Counted from the first letter of the stretch, positions 36,701 to 49,977 are shown. The stretch is 64,000 nucleotides of DNA from Spirodela intermedia (GCA_902729315.2 LR746276.1:5334669-5398668), one strand, 5' to 3'. A program made the numbers and translations. The notes: generated by a model not told the origin, from the sequence alone.

Positions 36701-38722
36701 TTCTTGTTTATCTTTTGTTGCCACCCCTACTTATGTTCATTGTATGTCTTCCAATCACGGACAATGGAGAAAATCGGGCACATTAATGCTCGCTGTTTTT
36801 TTACTTCTAAAACCAGATTCCCATACGTTTTGTGAATTAATCATTTTTACTTTGTCAAACTATATTGTAGATGGGCATTGTGATATCAGCAGGCATGGCC
36901 TCCTAGATTTGGTGGAACACTGTGGCCATAGACATTATTGAACCATGGGAAAAACCATGGGATACAATGGACGATATCATGGTTTAATATAATTCAGTAA
37001 TCAATGTGAACAATAAAAATACTATTCTCTCATATGACAATCTGAGCTGCACAATTTATGCAATACGCGAAATAGATCACACAACTGTGTAGTTGGAGGA
37101 ATAAAAGGATTCCGAAGAATTTGGTGGAGGAATCCTGAAGATGCCAGTCAAATTGCTTGGTACAATCAGCATAGAAATATCGTGGTCGTCATCTTATTTT
37201 TCATTATTTAAGTTTTTTTTTTTTTTTGGGGGGGGGGGTGTTGAGGCTGCACACCCTATTTTCTTTATATTTTCCCTCTAATCATGCATTCAAGAAATGT
37301 ATTTTGTACGTTGAACTGTTTTCATTCTCATCAAATTGTGCCGATCTTATTTTCATCAATGCGTTTATCATAAATGCTGATTAGACAGCATGCAGAAATG
37401 TTATTGACTTTGATCTTCTATTCTCTGCTGCAGCGCAAATATCAACTCCTGAGATAAATTACACGTTGGTGCGAAATCCATTATATAAAAATGCTGGAAA
37501 TTTCATAACCTTAGCCGACTTTTTGGCGTTGGCAAAGAAGAGTTCTCTGGTTGGAGTATTGATTCGCATAGAAGTAAGTTCCTGCGCACAACACGTAATT
37601 ATGCATCTCACATATGCCATACAAGAAAAAGATGTCTTTAAATTATATCGTGGCTCTTTTGAATCATGCAAACTCCCTCACGTTCAAAAGGAATGTTGGA
37701 GCATGACATGGAGGAAAAAGACATTATGACAAGGCAGATATTGAGGAACGGTGATAAGCCAAGTGGCATCATTCTAGGAGTAATTATTTTACGAAGGTTG
37801 ACTGGATCTAAATCACGACTCTGAAGTCCCTTTAGTGGGGACTGGCTGGCAAGGCAGAGCATTTAGTCGGTTATTCTGGCTGAAACCTTACCTGGTCTGA
37901 GTTAACCCTGATGAAGCCACGTTTCTTTTCTTATATACTTAACAAACTTTACCAACTCTATTGCTTAAAACCTACTTGACCAGGCACTTAATTAGTTGCT
38001 TTTTCTTGGGTAAATGGCTGGGTCGCCGGTCATGGTGAAGTTTTAAATTCAAGCTCAGACAGTTCAGGAATCTCTATCCTTGTTCAGTACTCGGTACTTC
38101 CTCATCATGATCCATGCGTTATCAAGAATCAGAATTGCGGTTATGTTGGATTAATTCTGGGGTTGGATTAAGGTTCAAGCAGGATGTGAGGGATACTTCA
38201 TTCCTGTCTAGCAGTTTTAGCAATCTCTTTTTGTAATGTATGATTAGTCATGAATTCTTTTTGTAATTCATGGGGACTAAAGCTCACGCCACTGCCATAG
38301 TAGAGTTTCTTTGGGAATGCTTGACTTGACCATGATCATCGCTTTATTATTATCTACTGAAATATTAGTCAATGCTGCCGGAAAATTCCTTATTAGAGTC
38401 AGAGATACAGTTTTGTACACGTAGCATTCAGATGGAAACCATTCATGGTATCTGTTATTTCGAAATTAGATGAGACGATCATTATGAAAAAGAACACATT
38501 TGGGAGACATTAGGATATTCTAGCTGTTCACCGGATGCATTTTGTTTTTGTGGGGACTTTTTTGTGGAGAACAACCAGACATCGTAGATCAACTATTGCT
38601 AGAACTATGTTTTGAAATAATTAGTTTTTTTTATAAATCAGATGCTGATACACCCGTGATTTTTTGATCTAATATCTGCAATCCAATCCCAGACCCTATA
38701 CCTGTGACAGACTAGCAATCAT

Positions 38723-38753
<31 letters not shown>

Positions 38754-40032
38754 TCGATCAATCAATTAACATTTTCTTCTTCCAGGCGTCTTTTTGTTCT
38801 CTGTAGAATAACGTGCATCGCCATCCTCTTCCTCTTGTCCTGCAGCATGCTGCGTTCTACGCTGAGAAACTAGGGTTCAGCATCACCGACTCAGTCCAGG
38901 GGGCCCTGGACGATTCGGGCTTCAGCAACCAGACCAGCCTCGACGTCATCATCATGTCCACCAGCAGCTCTGTTCTGAAAAATCTGAGGCAGGAGACCAA
39001 GTACAGACTCATGTACATGATTGACGAATCCATCGGTGACGCCCTCGGTACATCGATCGAAGACATTGCAGGCTTTGCCCACTCCGTGGCCGTACACAAG
39101 GAGTCAGTGTACCCTAAAAGTGCAGCCTTCATCCTTGGAAGAACCGGGATTGTGAAGAAGCTTCAGGCAGCGAACCTGTCTGTGTATGCCTATCTGTTCA
39201 TGAACGAGTTCGTCTCTCAACCTTGGGACTTCTACTCTGATCCCACCATAGAGATCAACACCTACTTCCAGGACGCTCAGATCAATGGGCTCATAACAGA
39301 CTTCCCAAGAACCGCCGTTGCATACCGAAGTATGCTTCGTTCCACCATTTTTCTTCTATTTACTCTCTTGTTATCGATAACTGATTAGGGCAATTTTGAA
39401 TTATCCTACCCAGATCGTTAGATTTTTGTGATTTTATTACCTCTGTTATTTTTCTGTTATGTTCTGATTACAGCTTGTTACCTTTCTATTATGAGTTTTA
39501 TGATTTGATTGCAGCGGTATGTTACTTTTCATCATCATCACCATTATCTCTTTTATGATTTTTCAATTCCTTGTCTTTTCATGCATAACCGGGTACAGTA
39601 ATTAAGAATTATCTTTGCCTGAATCAGTGGATTTTTACCGTTTTATTATCAGTTCTTATTTTTCTATTATAATTTTTATTTTCTTGATCAGATTTCTTAT
39701 CATCATCATTATCTTTGAATTATGGTGCAGGAAACCTTTGCTTGAATCTAGGCAAGGACATGCCCCAATACATGCTTCCTGTGCAGCCTGCGGGCTTACT
39801 CCAATTGCTTCCTCAAGATGCTTTGCCACCGGCGGTGCCACCAAGTCCAGTTCTAACGGAGGCTGACATCGTAGAGCCGCCACTGCCTCCTGCCTCGCCA
39901 AACGCCACCATATCACCGCTGGACACCAGCTCACCACCGCCCACTCAGCCACCGAGTGCGCAGGCATGGCGCCTATCAGCTTCCCTTCCTCTCTTCTTTG
40001 TGATGATCGCTGCATCTCTTTCAGTCATCTGA
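31687..40032 (+). CDS. GPI-anchored glycerophosphodiester phosphodiesterase-like protein (GDPDL/SHV3-type)
   Basis: Nine exons: 31687-31813, 33271-33564, 34186-34295, 34401-34902, 36187-36222, 36342-36629, 37434-37573, 38846-39329 and 39731-40032, totalling 2283 nt (760 aa), phases consistent. A signal peptide (about 1-30, LALVLLVLL core) is followed by two tandem GDPD-like repeats (about 45-350 and 360-660), a Pro/Ser-rich segment (about 690-738) and a hydrophobic tail ([15 protein letters not shown]), as expected for GPI anchoring. Typical phrases are [20 protein letters not shown]-like [18 protein letters not shown] and [20 protein letters not shown]. The canonical catalytic HRG and ExD positions are altered (ARGG, HYG, DCPV), as is usual in plant GDPDL proteins, so catalysis may be weak or absent. 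In Arabidopsis, SHV3/SVL proteins act at the cell surface in cellulose organisation and root-hair integrity. Many N-glycosylation sequons are visible. Confidence 0.95.
32894..32940. repeat. 20-bp tandem duplication in GDPDL intron 1
   Basis: AAAGTTCACCTCTGGGCCCT occurs twice back to back (32894-32913 and 32914-32933), followed by AGAGTTC. The identity implies a recent slippage or duplication event. Confidence 0.95.
33649..33718. repeat. Compound (TG)n-(GA)n microsatellite in GDPDL intron 2
   Basis: About 11 TG units are followed by about 20 GA units, within the intron between exons 2 and 3. Confidence 0.95.
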
Positions 40033-40546
40033 TGATGCCTTCGACTTCACATCTCCAGCCACCGGCCTCTGTAAGTAGGAACTGCCTCTTTTGTTCTTTT
40101 TTGTAAGTCAACGCCCCACTGCTCTTCTCGTCTGGAAGCAATTTGTTTCCCAACTAGCTGTAGACTTTGGGATCTCCATGGTTTTCTTGCTGTGGTTCTG
40201 TTTCATGATATGGTTGTTATGATGAGGGTTCTTCCCTAGTAGAAAATCAGGTCTGTTCAGGCTCGTCATCATTCGAGTGAAGATTCTTCATTTCAACTCT
40301 ATCCAATCCATTGGCTATGAATCGGATTGGAACCCTTGATGGGCAATCGAACATTAGCTGATATGATTGTGGGGATGTGTGAAATATGTGTTGAAACTTA
40401 GGTAAGTGAAAAAAATGGCCCGTATCAAGCCAAGATTCTTGTGTTATGAAATATGCAAGGGAATGACAGATGTGATGATGAATATGCACTTTAAAAGCCC
40501 GTTAAATACAATTTTTAGGCCAAAAACACTTTTCGACTGCCTCTTT

Positions 40547-40550
<4 letters not shown>

Positions 40551-40581
<31 letters not shown>

Positions 40582-40606
40582 ACTACTACTACTACTACTA
40601 CTACTT
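40551..40606. repeat. (CT)n-(ACT)n compound microsatellite
   Basis: CT units pass directly into seven or eight ACT units downstream of the GDPD-like gene. Confidence 0.95.
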
Positions 40607-40789
40607 CCATTGATGGTCACAAGGGTGGCATAGGCATGGGTGTAACGACGCTAGTGGGTCTGAATATGTTGTCTATTTAATATTCTTTAGGAAAACAACT
40701 TACAAATGCTTCATTTATCTGTGTCAATATCGTTATGAATAGATTTGTAAGTCTCATATATGTCTCAACCACAGTGAAGGAGGGATGTA

Positions 40790-41420
40790 GGAATGAGGTA
40801 CTGAATCCACAAGACTTTGTTCTATTTGAATAAGTAGAGTTCCAAGTTCACAATACCAGCTACTTCAACCCTTGAATCCACAAGGGGTTAGGCTTGATCC
40901 ATAAGCCTTTGGTTTAAGAGAGGTTTGTTTGAGTTCACAAGCACAAAGAGAGAGGAGCTCTCTAGGAGAGGAGCACTTAGAGAGAGAAACTCTCAAAGAA
41001 GTGGAAAGCGTATGCATTGGACGTCTGGGGGTAGACATTTGAGCCTTATATAGACCTCTCAAATGGTAGGGTTATTCACAAACAGCAGAGACTCTGACAA
41101 AACAACACAGAATTACTCTCTGGGCATATCTCTAACACCTGAGATATGCCATAGATTTAGACTGACAAGACAAGATATAACTGATCTCTTGGCATATTTC
41201 AGACACAAGAGATATGCTATAGATCTAAACTAACCAAACAAAACAGGAGCTTCTGAGTATTGACGGCTAGTAGGAGATTATGAGCAGCTTCTAGAGGATC
41301 TCTAGGCCAAAGGTCTTCGGCCCATGTGGCCCAATAAGATCTACAGGCTGTTTCTTGGTCCAATCTCCAAGTGACCTGTTGGACCTTCTTGTAGGCTACA
41401 TCAAGATAATAACCCTGATT
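40790..41420 (-). mobile_element. Possible LTR-like remnant
   Basis: Non-coding sequence contains repeated phrases (TGAATCCACAAG twice; GGCATAT-AGACACAAGAGATATGC pairs near 41121-41145 and 41181-41217). A strong TATA box is readable on the minus strand (CTATATAAGGCTC near 41045-41057). Such layout is typical of retrotransposon LTR/leader DNA. Boundaries and partner LTR were not found. Confidence 0.3.
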
Positions 41421-42661
41421 AATTTTTGAAAGAGATAATATGTAAAATGTATTTATTCTTGGGTCCATATAACACCTTTTTGACTTCTCTCTCTATCTCT
41501 CTCCTCTCTCTCTCATTGCCAGCATTGCCAGCTCTGATTATGTGTTATTTATTTAATCCCATCAAGATTAACACACGTCAAAGATTTCCTATTTATTTAA
41601 AAATAACTTTTAGATAAAATCAGACCATTTGACCATTTATTTGACCCTCCAACCTACATGTACATCACGGCTAGGTGGTGCCAGCTGTCAAAGTATGTTC
41701 ATTCATTCAATATTCTAATTAAAACAACGTAAGAAGTATATGTAGATGACATGGTTTCATAAAGTTATTGGTGAAAAATAATCAAATAGATTGGAAAGCA
41801 ATTCAAGTATTTCTAGAGAGTTAAAAATTGTTTTTAACTATAATGACTAATTCCTCACTGATTAGTTGAATTATCAGCTTATTTTTCTGTAGACTATATT
41901 TTATTGTTTTATGGGAATTAGATTATTAGTTTTTTATTTTCACTATAATTATTTTAAATTTGTATGTATGACGAAAATTTCTCCCTCAATTAGCACGTTA
42001 ACAATAAACAAACAGTTTTTTTTTCTGAAACAAATAAAAAAAAATGAAAACATGATTTTAAAATAAAATTTATTAGCATTGATCTCAACTTTTAGTGACG
42101 GGATTATTCTATTATAATTAAAAAAAAAGATGAATCAAATCAAGATAGGATGTTATAATCTTATTTCTTATTTTTCTAAGCTTAGTTGCTCTAAGAGAGT
42201 AGCCTCACCTGATATGAGCGTTGAGCAGCAATGTTCTGCATTTTACAAGAAAAAATAAAAAAAATAACAGACTTGGCCAGTACCGTGCCGCGAAGTAACC
42301 ATTGAATGTTCCAAGCTGCCCATTAAAATAGTCATAAAAAAGGTATTTTTTCACTTTTTTTTTCAAGTAAACATTCATGAAGCTTCAGCTCCCTACAAAA
42401 ACAGGTAGGGAGCCTATGGAAGCTGTTCTTATAAAAGTAAATTTGGCTGGTGTTCACTCTAGTCAAGAGAAGGGTTGACCTACTAGACCGCAAGGAGTCA
42501 ACACACAACAAAACACCAAGAGGGGATGGAAAAACGAGGAATTTACTACCCCCATCCAGGTTCCTCCAATCTCGTGGAAACCAGGAGGGGATGGAGTTAA
42601 AAGGCCCAAGGAGACCTGATCGTGACATATTAGACAGACCCCCTCGGCAGGAGGACTCACC
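41421..42661. other. AT-rich intergenic DNA
   Basis: No gene, domain or clear repeat was identified apart from a short CT run near 41487-41516. AT content is high, with poly-A/T runs. Confidence 0.6.
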
Positions 42662-43186
42662 ATGGGAGCTCGGGAGGAGGAGGACGCTCCGCTACCAATT
42701 GAGGGCGTCGTCGACAACCGCGGGCAGCCGATCTTCTCCCAGGCCGCCGTCGGTGGCTGGCATTCTGCTGCCTTCATCATCATAGCATCGCCCGCCACCG
42801 CCCTCTTCCTCTGCTTCTGAGCGAGACTCGATGACCACTAGTGACCAAAACTTCGTCACATCGTTGCACTGAAGGGGCCGAGGTATTGCAGTGGTGGCGC
42901 TCTTTCTGGAGTCTGACGTCAGCGGCAGTCGGGAGAGCTGCCTCCCCTCCCAATTTCAGACTGCGGTTTTCTTCTTCGCGTTGTACTTGTTGGCTGTCGC
43001 GCAGGGCGGCCACATGTGCGACAGCCTTCGGGACCAACCAACTCGACAGCAACGACCCAGAAGAGTGCAAGTCCGAGAGCTCCTCCTTCAACTGGCTGTA
43101 GATCTCCATTGGCATGGGGTTTGCAGTGTTACTGATGTCTTACATCCAGGACTTCTCTTTCATCCTCTTCTTGGCTAGCACGAGGT
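42662..43186 (+). pseudogene. NRT1/PTR-family (NPF5-like) transporter pseudogene copy A, 5' part
   Basis: It starts with an NPF-type N-terminus (MGAREEEDAPLPIEGVVDN ... GGWHSAAFIII). It then jumps, through loss of most of exon 2 and its intron, to exon-3-like sequence (SRESCLPSQFQTAVFF, LYLLAVAQGGH), a frameshift near the GGH motif, then FGTNQLDSNDPEECKS and SSFNWL followed by a TAG where copy B has a Tyr codon. The frame resumes (GFAVLLMSYIQDFS, ILFLASTR) and is cut by the copia insertion. The family consists of 12-helix proton-coupled nitrate/peptide transporters of the plasma or vacuolar membrane. This copy cannot encode one. Confidence 0.85.
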
Positions 43187-43622
43187 GTTGAATCTGAAGG
43201 ATCTTGTGTTGAGATAGATGAAGAATGACAAAACATAATCAGAATAGATTGAAACCATACTTGAATCCATGAAGGCGCAAGTACGAGGATGACCTTTTAG
43301 ATTTGCACAAGAGAGTCATCCAATGACTTGTTCTAAAGATATGAGATGTTCTAAGAGTAACAATGTGTGACCTGAGGACCATGACCCTCTATTTATAAAT
43401 AAGAGATGGTTAGCCTGTTGGTGTCCTTTTCTAATTTAGTTCATCATAAAATTGAAATAAGATAGTCTCTACACATTTATATTTATGCCTATACTTATGA
43501 GAGAGGTCATAATCACAAATACTTAAACTTTAATGAATTACTTTAAGTAGGATTAATTTAATGATAGTCTCATAATATATAATTCATATATATAATTATC
43601 TACATTGAGATTAATTCTAACA
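43187..43622 (-). repeat. 3' LTR of the minus-strand copia element
   Basis: 436 bp, aligned over its length to 49595-49977. It carries extra sequence (about 43281-43335) absent from the partner. It is the 3' LTR because it is followed on its plus-strand right side by the purine-rich priming tract. Confidence 0.88.
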
Positions 43623-44562
43623 ATCTCTCACTTGGATTAAATATATATGATAACTTGATATTGTACATTATGACCTTATGAGCTCAAAATATTTGCTATC
43701 ATTGCCAATGACATCTTCAAGAATCTCATTCATCATTATACCAATATAGAACTAAAAAGATTTTTGTTCACATTTTTTGTGTGATTGAATCCAACAATAA
43801 TCACGTATATTGATATAATGAACGACATAGATCAAGTATGGATGTGTAGTATGAAAATTATATGAAGTATGACTCATACACGTACATTTTCAACTGTCCT
43901 CTTTATTTCGAATGGAGATCAAACAATCATATTCAGAATGAAAATAATCATAAACTTTATTCATACATGAAATAGCTAGAGTATATGTCTATAACTATAT
44001 GAGCATCAAAATACAAACTCCCACTGAAATTACATATCTTCATGAAGTATTACACCCATATGAGCAGCATGTTCATGAAAAACTATTGGTGACAGTTCCT
44101 TAATAAGTTGATTTGCTACTATAGAGTTTGTCCCAATATACTCACATTTGACCACTCTGAACTCTTTTCTTAACAACTAAGAATTTGATATATATATGTT
44201 TAGACTTTGTTAAGCTCCTATTATTATTGAAAAATACAATGGCTGATTTATTGTCACAAAATAACTTTAGTGGTCTTTCAATTCTATCTAATATTTGTTA
44301 CCATGTGATAATATTCTTCAGTCAAATTTCATGATTAGATGCCTCATAGCATGCTATAAATTTTGTATCATAGTAGAAGAAGTTATAAGTGTCTACTTAA
44401 CACTTTTTCATGATATAACTCATCTAGCTAGTAGATAGATATAACTCATAGTAGTTCGTCTACTATCATTACATCCAACGAAATTATAATTTGAATACCC
44501 CATAATCTCTAAATGATCTGATTTTTCATATGTGAGCATATAGTGCTTGCCTTTTACAAATA

Positions 44563-44856
44563 CTAAACCTCTTTGGTTACTTTCCAATGATCCACACGAA
44601 GGTTGCTTAAATATCTATTTAGTACTCCAACTATATATACACAATATCGAGACGTGTACATACTTGAGCATACATAAGGCTTTCTATGACTGATGCATAA
44701 AGAATCACTGCATCTCTTTAGCTTCATAATCATTCTTAGGACACTGATTGAGACTAAAATTATCTCTCTTAGAACAAGGGTGTCATAAAGTTTACATCCT
44801 TGCATACCAAATCTCGCAAGGACTTTCTCGATATAGTTTTTTTGTGATAACCTCAA
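44563..44856 (-). pseudogene. Copia reverse transcriptase/RNase H-region fragment
   Basis: Reads LSQKNYIEKVLARFGMQGCK and later YIVGVLNRYLSNLRVDHWK, the conserved region of copia RT just before RNase H. Frameshifts around it show decay. Confidence 0.85.
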
Positions 44857-47800
44857 GATATTTCGAGGTCGATCTCAATATATCTCAATACCCAATATAT
44901 AAGAGGCTTCACTGAGATTCTTCATCTCAAAATTTCTTGACAAAAATCTTTTGGTGTCACAAAGTAAGCCTATATCATTACTAGTAAGTAATATATTATT
45001 AACATACAAAACTAAAAATATATGTTACTCCCATTGAAGTTATGATATACACATTCATCCTCCATATTTATCTCAAAATCAGATGAGATGATAACTTGAT
45101 GAAATTTGTGATACCATTGACGAAAAGCTTGTTTTAACCCATAGATAGACTTCTTTAATTTGCATACCATTTTCTTTAGGTCTCTAGACACAATTTTTTA
45201 ATTATACCATATATATCGTTTCATCAATGTCATCATTAAGAAATGTAATCTTTATGTCCATCTGATGTAGCTCAAGATCAAAATGAGTTACGAGTGCTAT
45301 TATTATTTTAAAAGAGCCTTTTGATGATACTAGAAAGAAAGTCTTTGTATAATCAATGCCTTCTCTTTGAGTGAATTCTTTAACGACAAGACAAGCTTTA
45401 ATATCTTTCCATATGACCCACTGAATCTCTTTTAGTTTTAAATATCTATTTACAACTAATAAGCTTCACACCTTCAAGTAATGAGACAAGATCCCACGTC
45501 ATTGTCCTTTATGAATTTAATTTTTTCATTCATGGGATCGATCCACTTATGAGAATTAGAACTTTACATGACTTGATGAAAGTTGATAGGATCATCTTCC
45601 ATCACTCTAATGTCAACCTCATGTTCTAAAATAAATACGATATATTCATCCAAAATCTTATTACTCCTCTCTATATTTGATCTTTTTAATGACATTAATT
45701 TTTGAGTATGTTGAATTTATTCTTTTAAAGTGAGAGACATGATGACATTATTTTGATCTGAACTTATTTCTTCATCAATGTTAGTTAAGATGATGTCATC
45801 AAGATTATTGTCAATAGTAATATAAGTAATATTTACATATTTTTCTTCAAAATTAATATCTCTAACTTTATCTCTTTTTGTAAACTCAACGTCCTCAAAG
45901 AAATAAGTATTTCTTGTCTCAAAAATAACATTAGTAGTGAGATTATAAAACTTATACCTCCTAGACCTTTCTAGATATCCAACAATGTAACAACTAACTA
46001 TTTTGGAGTCAAGTTTTTTTTCATTAGGTCTATAAGATTTTGCTTTTGCCAGACAACCTCAAATGTGCAAATATTTTAAACTAGGCTTATTGCTTGTCCA
46101 AAACTCATAAGGAGTTTTAACAATTGTCTTAATTAGAATCCGATTAAGTAAATAAGCTACAGTCTTTAGTGTTTCTCCCTAGAAGTTATTTGGCAAGATA
46201 GATTGACTAATCATACTCCTTACCATATCTTTAAGTGTTATGTTTTGTAGTTCAGTAACACTATCAATGCTAAAAGATCCTGACATAGTATACTATGAGA
46301 CGATGTCACACTCCACGAAGAATTTAACAAAAGGTCCTAGATGTTGTTCACTTGATCCATCATATCTACTATAGTATTCACCACCACGATTTGATCTAAT
46401 GACCTTAATCTGTTTATTAAGTTGATGCTCAACTTCAGCCTTATATTTATTGAACACATCTAGTGATTGAGATTTTTCATGAATAAAATACGAGTAAATT
46501 GAGAATAATCGTCCATGAATGTAATAAAATATTGTTGACCATTCTAAGAGGCCATAAGGAATGATCTACAAATATTTGTATGTATTAATTCTAAGACATT
46601 TGAAACTCGATTGACACCTATTTTCTTTATGTTTATTCTTTTCCCTTTGATATATTTGACACAAGTGTCAAAATTCTTATAATCAAGTGGGTCAAGAATT
46701 CTATTAGACATGAGTCAATTAATTTTTTTTTTAGAGATATGACCTAATCTCTTATGCCATAATGAAGCAAAATTTTCATTGATTATTTATTTTTTTATTT
46801 CTTTGAAGTGATTGTAGGATTTCATTAGTAGGGACCATTACGTCAAGTAAATATAGATTATCATGACTTGATAAAGCACTGGTATCAATAGGATTTGAAT
46901 TATCAAAGAGATTAAAATTTTCGTTTCTAAATAGACAACCATAACCAAATTTGTCTAAATTAGAAAAAAAAATAAACTTCCGTCTAAAAGACAATATAAC
47001 ATAAGTCTCAATCAAATCCAAATAGTGATCAATCTTTAACAATAACTTAAAAGTCCCTATTGCCTCCACTGTTACTACATTACCATCGCCCAATAAATGT
47101 ATCTTTCATCATCAATTGACTTACTATAATGGAGGTAATCTTGCATAGACACACTTATATGAATAGTTGTACCAGAATCTATTTATCATGTGTAAAGGTA
47201 CAAAAGTTAATTAACCTCTGAACAAATAAAAGTGAGAAAGTCACCTTTCTTTATATGCTAAGCATGATACTTGATACAATTCTTCTTCATGTGGCCACCA
47301 TGCTTACAAAAGAAATAAGTATATTCCTTATTTTACTTCATTTGTTGTTTCTTTAGTAGTGGTCCACTTACAGCCTCATTGCCCATAGGTCTTTTCTTGA
47401 TTTTATTTTTAGAGGTCATGGTCAAATGAGCACTCTTATGCCTATCTTGCTTCAACCTTTTTTTTTCTTGCACACAATGTGATATGAGCTCATTTAGGGA
47501 TCATTTGTCACTTTAATAATTATAGGTCACCTTAAATTGACTGAATTGTGTAGGAGGAGAAATCAAAACTAAGTGCACGAATAAATCTTTTGATAGCTCT
47601 AACTTTAGTGTCTATAGTTTTGATGTAAGATGAGACATATAGAAAATGTATTCCCTTATATTTTCCTTGCCTTTATACTTCATAGAGATAAGATTTACTA
47701 AGATCATACTTGTTTCAACCTTATCATTTTTAGAAAACTTTTTTTTCACATTCTTCAAGAAAAATTATTGTTATAGTGACCTCTTCAAACAAAGTGTCCC

Positions 47801-48599
47801 TAAAGGCTTTTACAATGGCATGCTTCATGATCATAAGACTCATGTGATTCAATCAATCTTACTTCTCATATCTCTCTTATCCTCATGAGAGTTTGTAAGA
47901 CAATCTTCTCTTAATACAATGTCTAGATTCATACAACTAAGAATTATTATAATGTGTTCTTTTCGTGCCTTAAAGTTGGTGCTATTTAACATAATAATAT
48001 AGTTTATCTAGACAAAAATAGTAGAAATAGAACTTGAAACTGTACAAAGAACAATATAAAGCTCACATAAGTAATTTGATTTTCAAATAATAGTACTTCC
48101 CATCACAAGATATTGAGTGCAATATTAATACTTTATCTTTGGACAACAATATTAACTACAAGTAATATCTCTATGTTGCAAATAAATATTGACAATAAGT
48201 TTCTATCAAATAATAAACCTTTATTTAGATCGACTTATTATTCACATGAAAATATTAAATAATTATCACATATTTATTATTACAAATATGTGTAATTTTT
48301 AGAATACTAAACTTTGATTTGGGCCAATTAGTATCCACAAAATCACATATACAACATCTTATATGTTAGAAAAATTAATATCCCAAGAGAATCTACTTTG
48401 GTAGGATGTTACTTCAAGTAATAATTCTAAAATATCAGCCATGTACCAAAATTTGAATCATGATATTTATTTGACATTTAAACATACTTAATGTAAACAT
48501 AAATATTGAAAATATCAAATAACTTTATAAAAAAAATAAAATACAATCATCAATAAAATTTCAAAAATAAAATGGCATTCAAAATAAATTATTTTATGT

Positions 48600-49450
48600 G
48601 CATGGCGTCAGTAGACCAAATACTGACGTCTCATCATGACGTCATCGCTGTAAACCGGCACGTCGGCTAGTTCGATCGGCTTATGCCGAGCTGGCGTGCC
48701 GTTCTGGCTGTCCGGCTCGCACTGAGCCGATCACCCGAACCGGCGTGAGCCGAGCTGCGTAACCAAACCAGCGCGAGCCGAGCCACAGACTTGAACCGGT
48801 GCGAGCCAAGCCGCGAACCCGAACAGGCGCCAGCGGTGTACGAAATCGTCGCATGACGGTTCCTCTCCCGTCTGGCACGCACCGAAAACGATGTGGCCAT
48901 TTCACGCGACGGAGCGGTGCACGAACCGTTGCACAAAGGGAGGAAAAATTAGGGCTGGGAATGGTCAGTCCAAAAAAAATGGCCTCCCATTCGAAAAATG
49001 GAGCTGCACCGTTCGCCCCTTCCCTCTACGTTCTCCTCATTCCCACCGATTTTCGGAAGGCCTGGAAACCATCCTTCCGCGAGAGGAAGAGGAAGAACCA
49101 AAAGGATTACGAGCGTGCGAAAGCCGCCGCAGCCCTCTGCCTCCGACAGATCCTTCCGGAATCCTCCGGCGCCAGCCGGTGCCTCTTCTTCGCCTTCTGG
49201 AGCCCTCCAGCGTCCATGCCTTCCAGAAGCGCCGTCCACTGCTCTCCAGTCTCCCGTCCGACGATGGAAAGGAGAAAGGGGAATGGCTGGGCCCCTCCTG
49301 CAGCCCATGATTTCTAAATAGAAATTTTCCTTGGGAAAAAGAGAGAGGAAGAGAGGTATGTAGAAATCACCATTCATCCTCCTTTGCAGGGAAAGAAGAA
49401 GAGTCTTAGACCCATCTGAACGGCCTTTACGGCCCATTAATGCGTCCATG
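48600..49450 (-). other. GC-rich island in the leader of the minus-strand copia element
   Basis: About 850 bp of GC-rich DNA sits between the 5' LTR and the gag region of an otherwise very AT-rich element. Frames of more than 100 codons are open on both strands, and the longest (minus, 49449-48949) has no recognisable domain. It contains the 28-bp tandem repeat listed separately. It could be a native long leader of this copia lineage or a captured host fragment. Confidence 0.6.
48737..48831. repeat. 28-bp period tandem repeat
   Basis: Three units begin at 48737, 48765 and 48793, plus a partial one at 48821, with consensus GAACCGGCGCGAGCCGAGCC followed by about 8 variable bases. Units differ at several positions. 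Confidence 0.75.
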
Positions 49451-49594
49451 GTAAGATCAAAACCTTACGATTTCCACAATGGACGCTTGAATCCATTCTC
49501 AAGATAAGGCATCAAAAATGATACCATGATGAATGAAAATTAATGAACAAATGTCATTCTATAAAAAATCAACACACTTAGCTCTGATGCCACT

Positions 49595-49977
49595 TGTTGA
49601 ATATGAAGGATCTTGTGTTGAAATAGATAGAGAATGACAAAACATAATGAAAAGGGATTGAAACCATACCTAAATCTAAGAGGGTGCAAGAGAGATGAGA
49701 TGCTCTAAGAGTGAGTCACGATGTGTAACCCAAAGACCATGACCTCTTATTTATAGACAAGAGGTAGTTAGCCTCTTGGTGTCTTTTTCTAATTTAGTCC
49801 ATCATAAAATTGGAATAAGACCTGGTCTCTACACATTTATATTTATATACTTACGAGAGAGTTCATAATTTTAAATAATTAAACTCCAATGAATCACTTT
49901 AAGTATGATTAATTCAATGTAACCCTATAATATACAATTCATATAGATAATTATCCACATTGAGATTAATCCTAACA
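49595..49977 (-). repeat. 5' LTR of the minus-strand copia element
   Basis: 383 bp. On the minus strand it starts TGTTAGGATTAATCTC and ends ATTCAACA. The tRNA primer-binding site TGGCATCAGAGC lies immediately next to it at about 49581-49592. Confidence 0.88.

Larger units (their letters stand above)
43187..49977 (-). mobile_element. Ty1/copia LTR retrotransposon (degenerate), inserted in NPF copy A
   Basis: The minus-strand element is bounded by TGTT...AACA-type LTRs (49595-49977 and 43187-43622). Next to the right LTR, reading minus, is a primer-binding site TGGCATCAGAGC, complementary to initiator tRNA-Met as in copia elements. Next to the left LTR is a purine tract. The flanks CGAGG (left) and TGAGG (right) look like a 5-bp target duplication with one change. 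Reading leftward, recognisable relics occur in copia order: zinc-knuckle-like CKHGGHMKKNC (about 47310), a protease DSGTTIHIS (about 47160-47185), integrase RGGEYYSRYD (about 46390) and reverse transcriptase/RNase H (LSQKNYIEKVLARFGMQ at 44800-44856). Many stops and frameshifts; it is not autonomous. Confidence 0.9.

Noticed and set aside
37207-37239. T-run followed by G-run as a transposon end or integration scar
   Set aside because: Homopolymer pair inside an intron with no matching partner or target duplication. It may also be a sequencing-difficult spot.
38857-39132. Minus-strand frames in the GDPDL exon 8 region
   Set aside because: Shadows of a confirmed exon of the plus-strand gene.
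34402-39570. Short ATC/ATT-rich runs (for example CATCATCATCACCATTATC near 39526) as a possible CRISPR or tandem array
   Set aside because: Simple trinucleotide microsatellite within an intron, with no spaced repeats.
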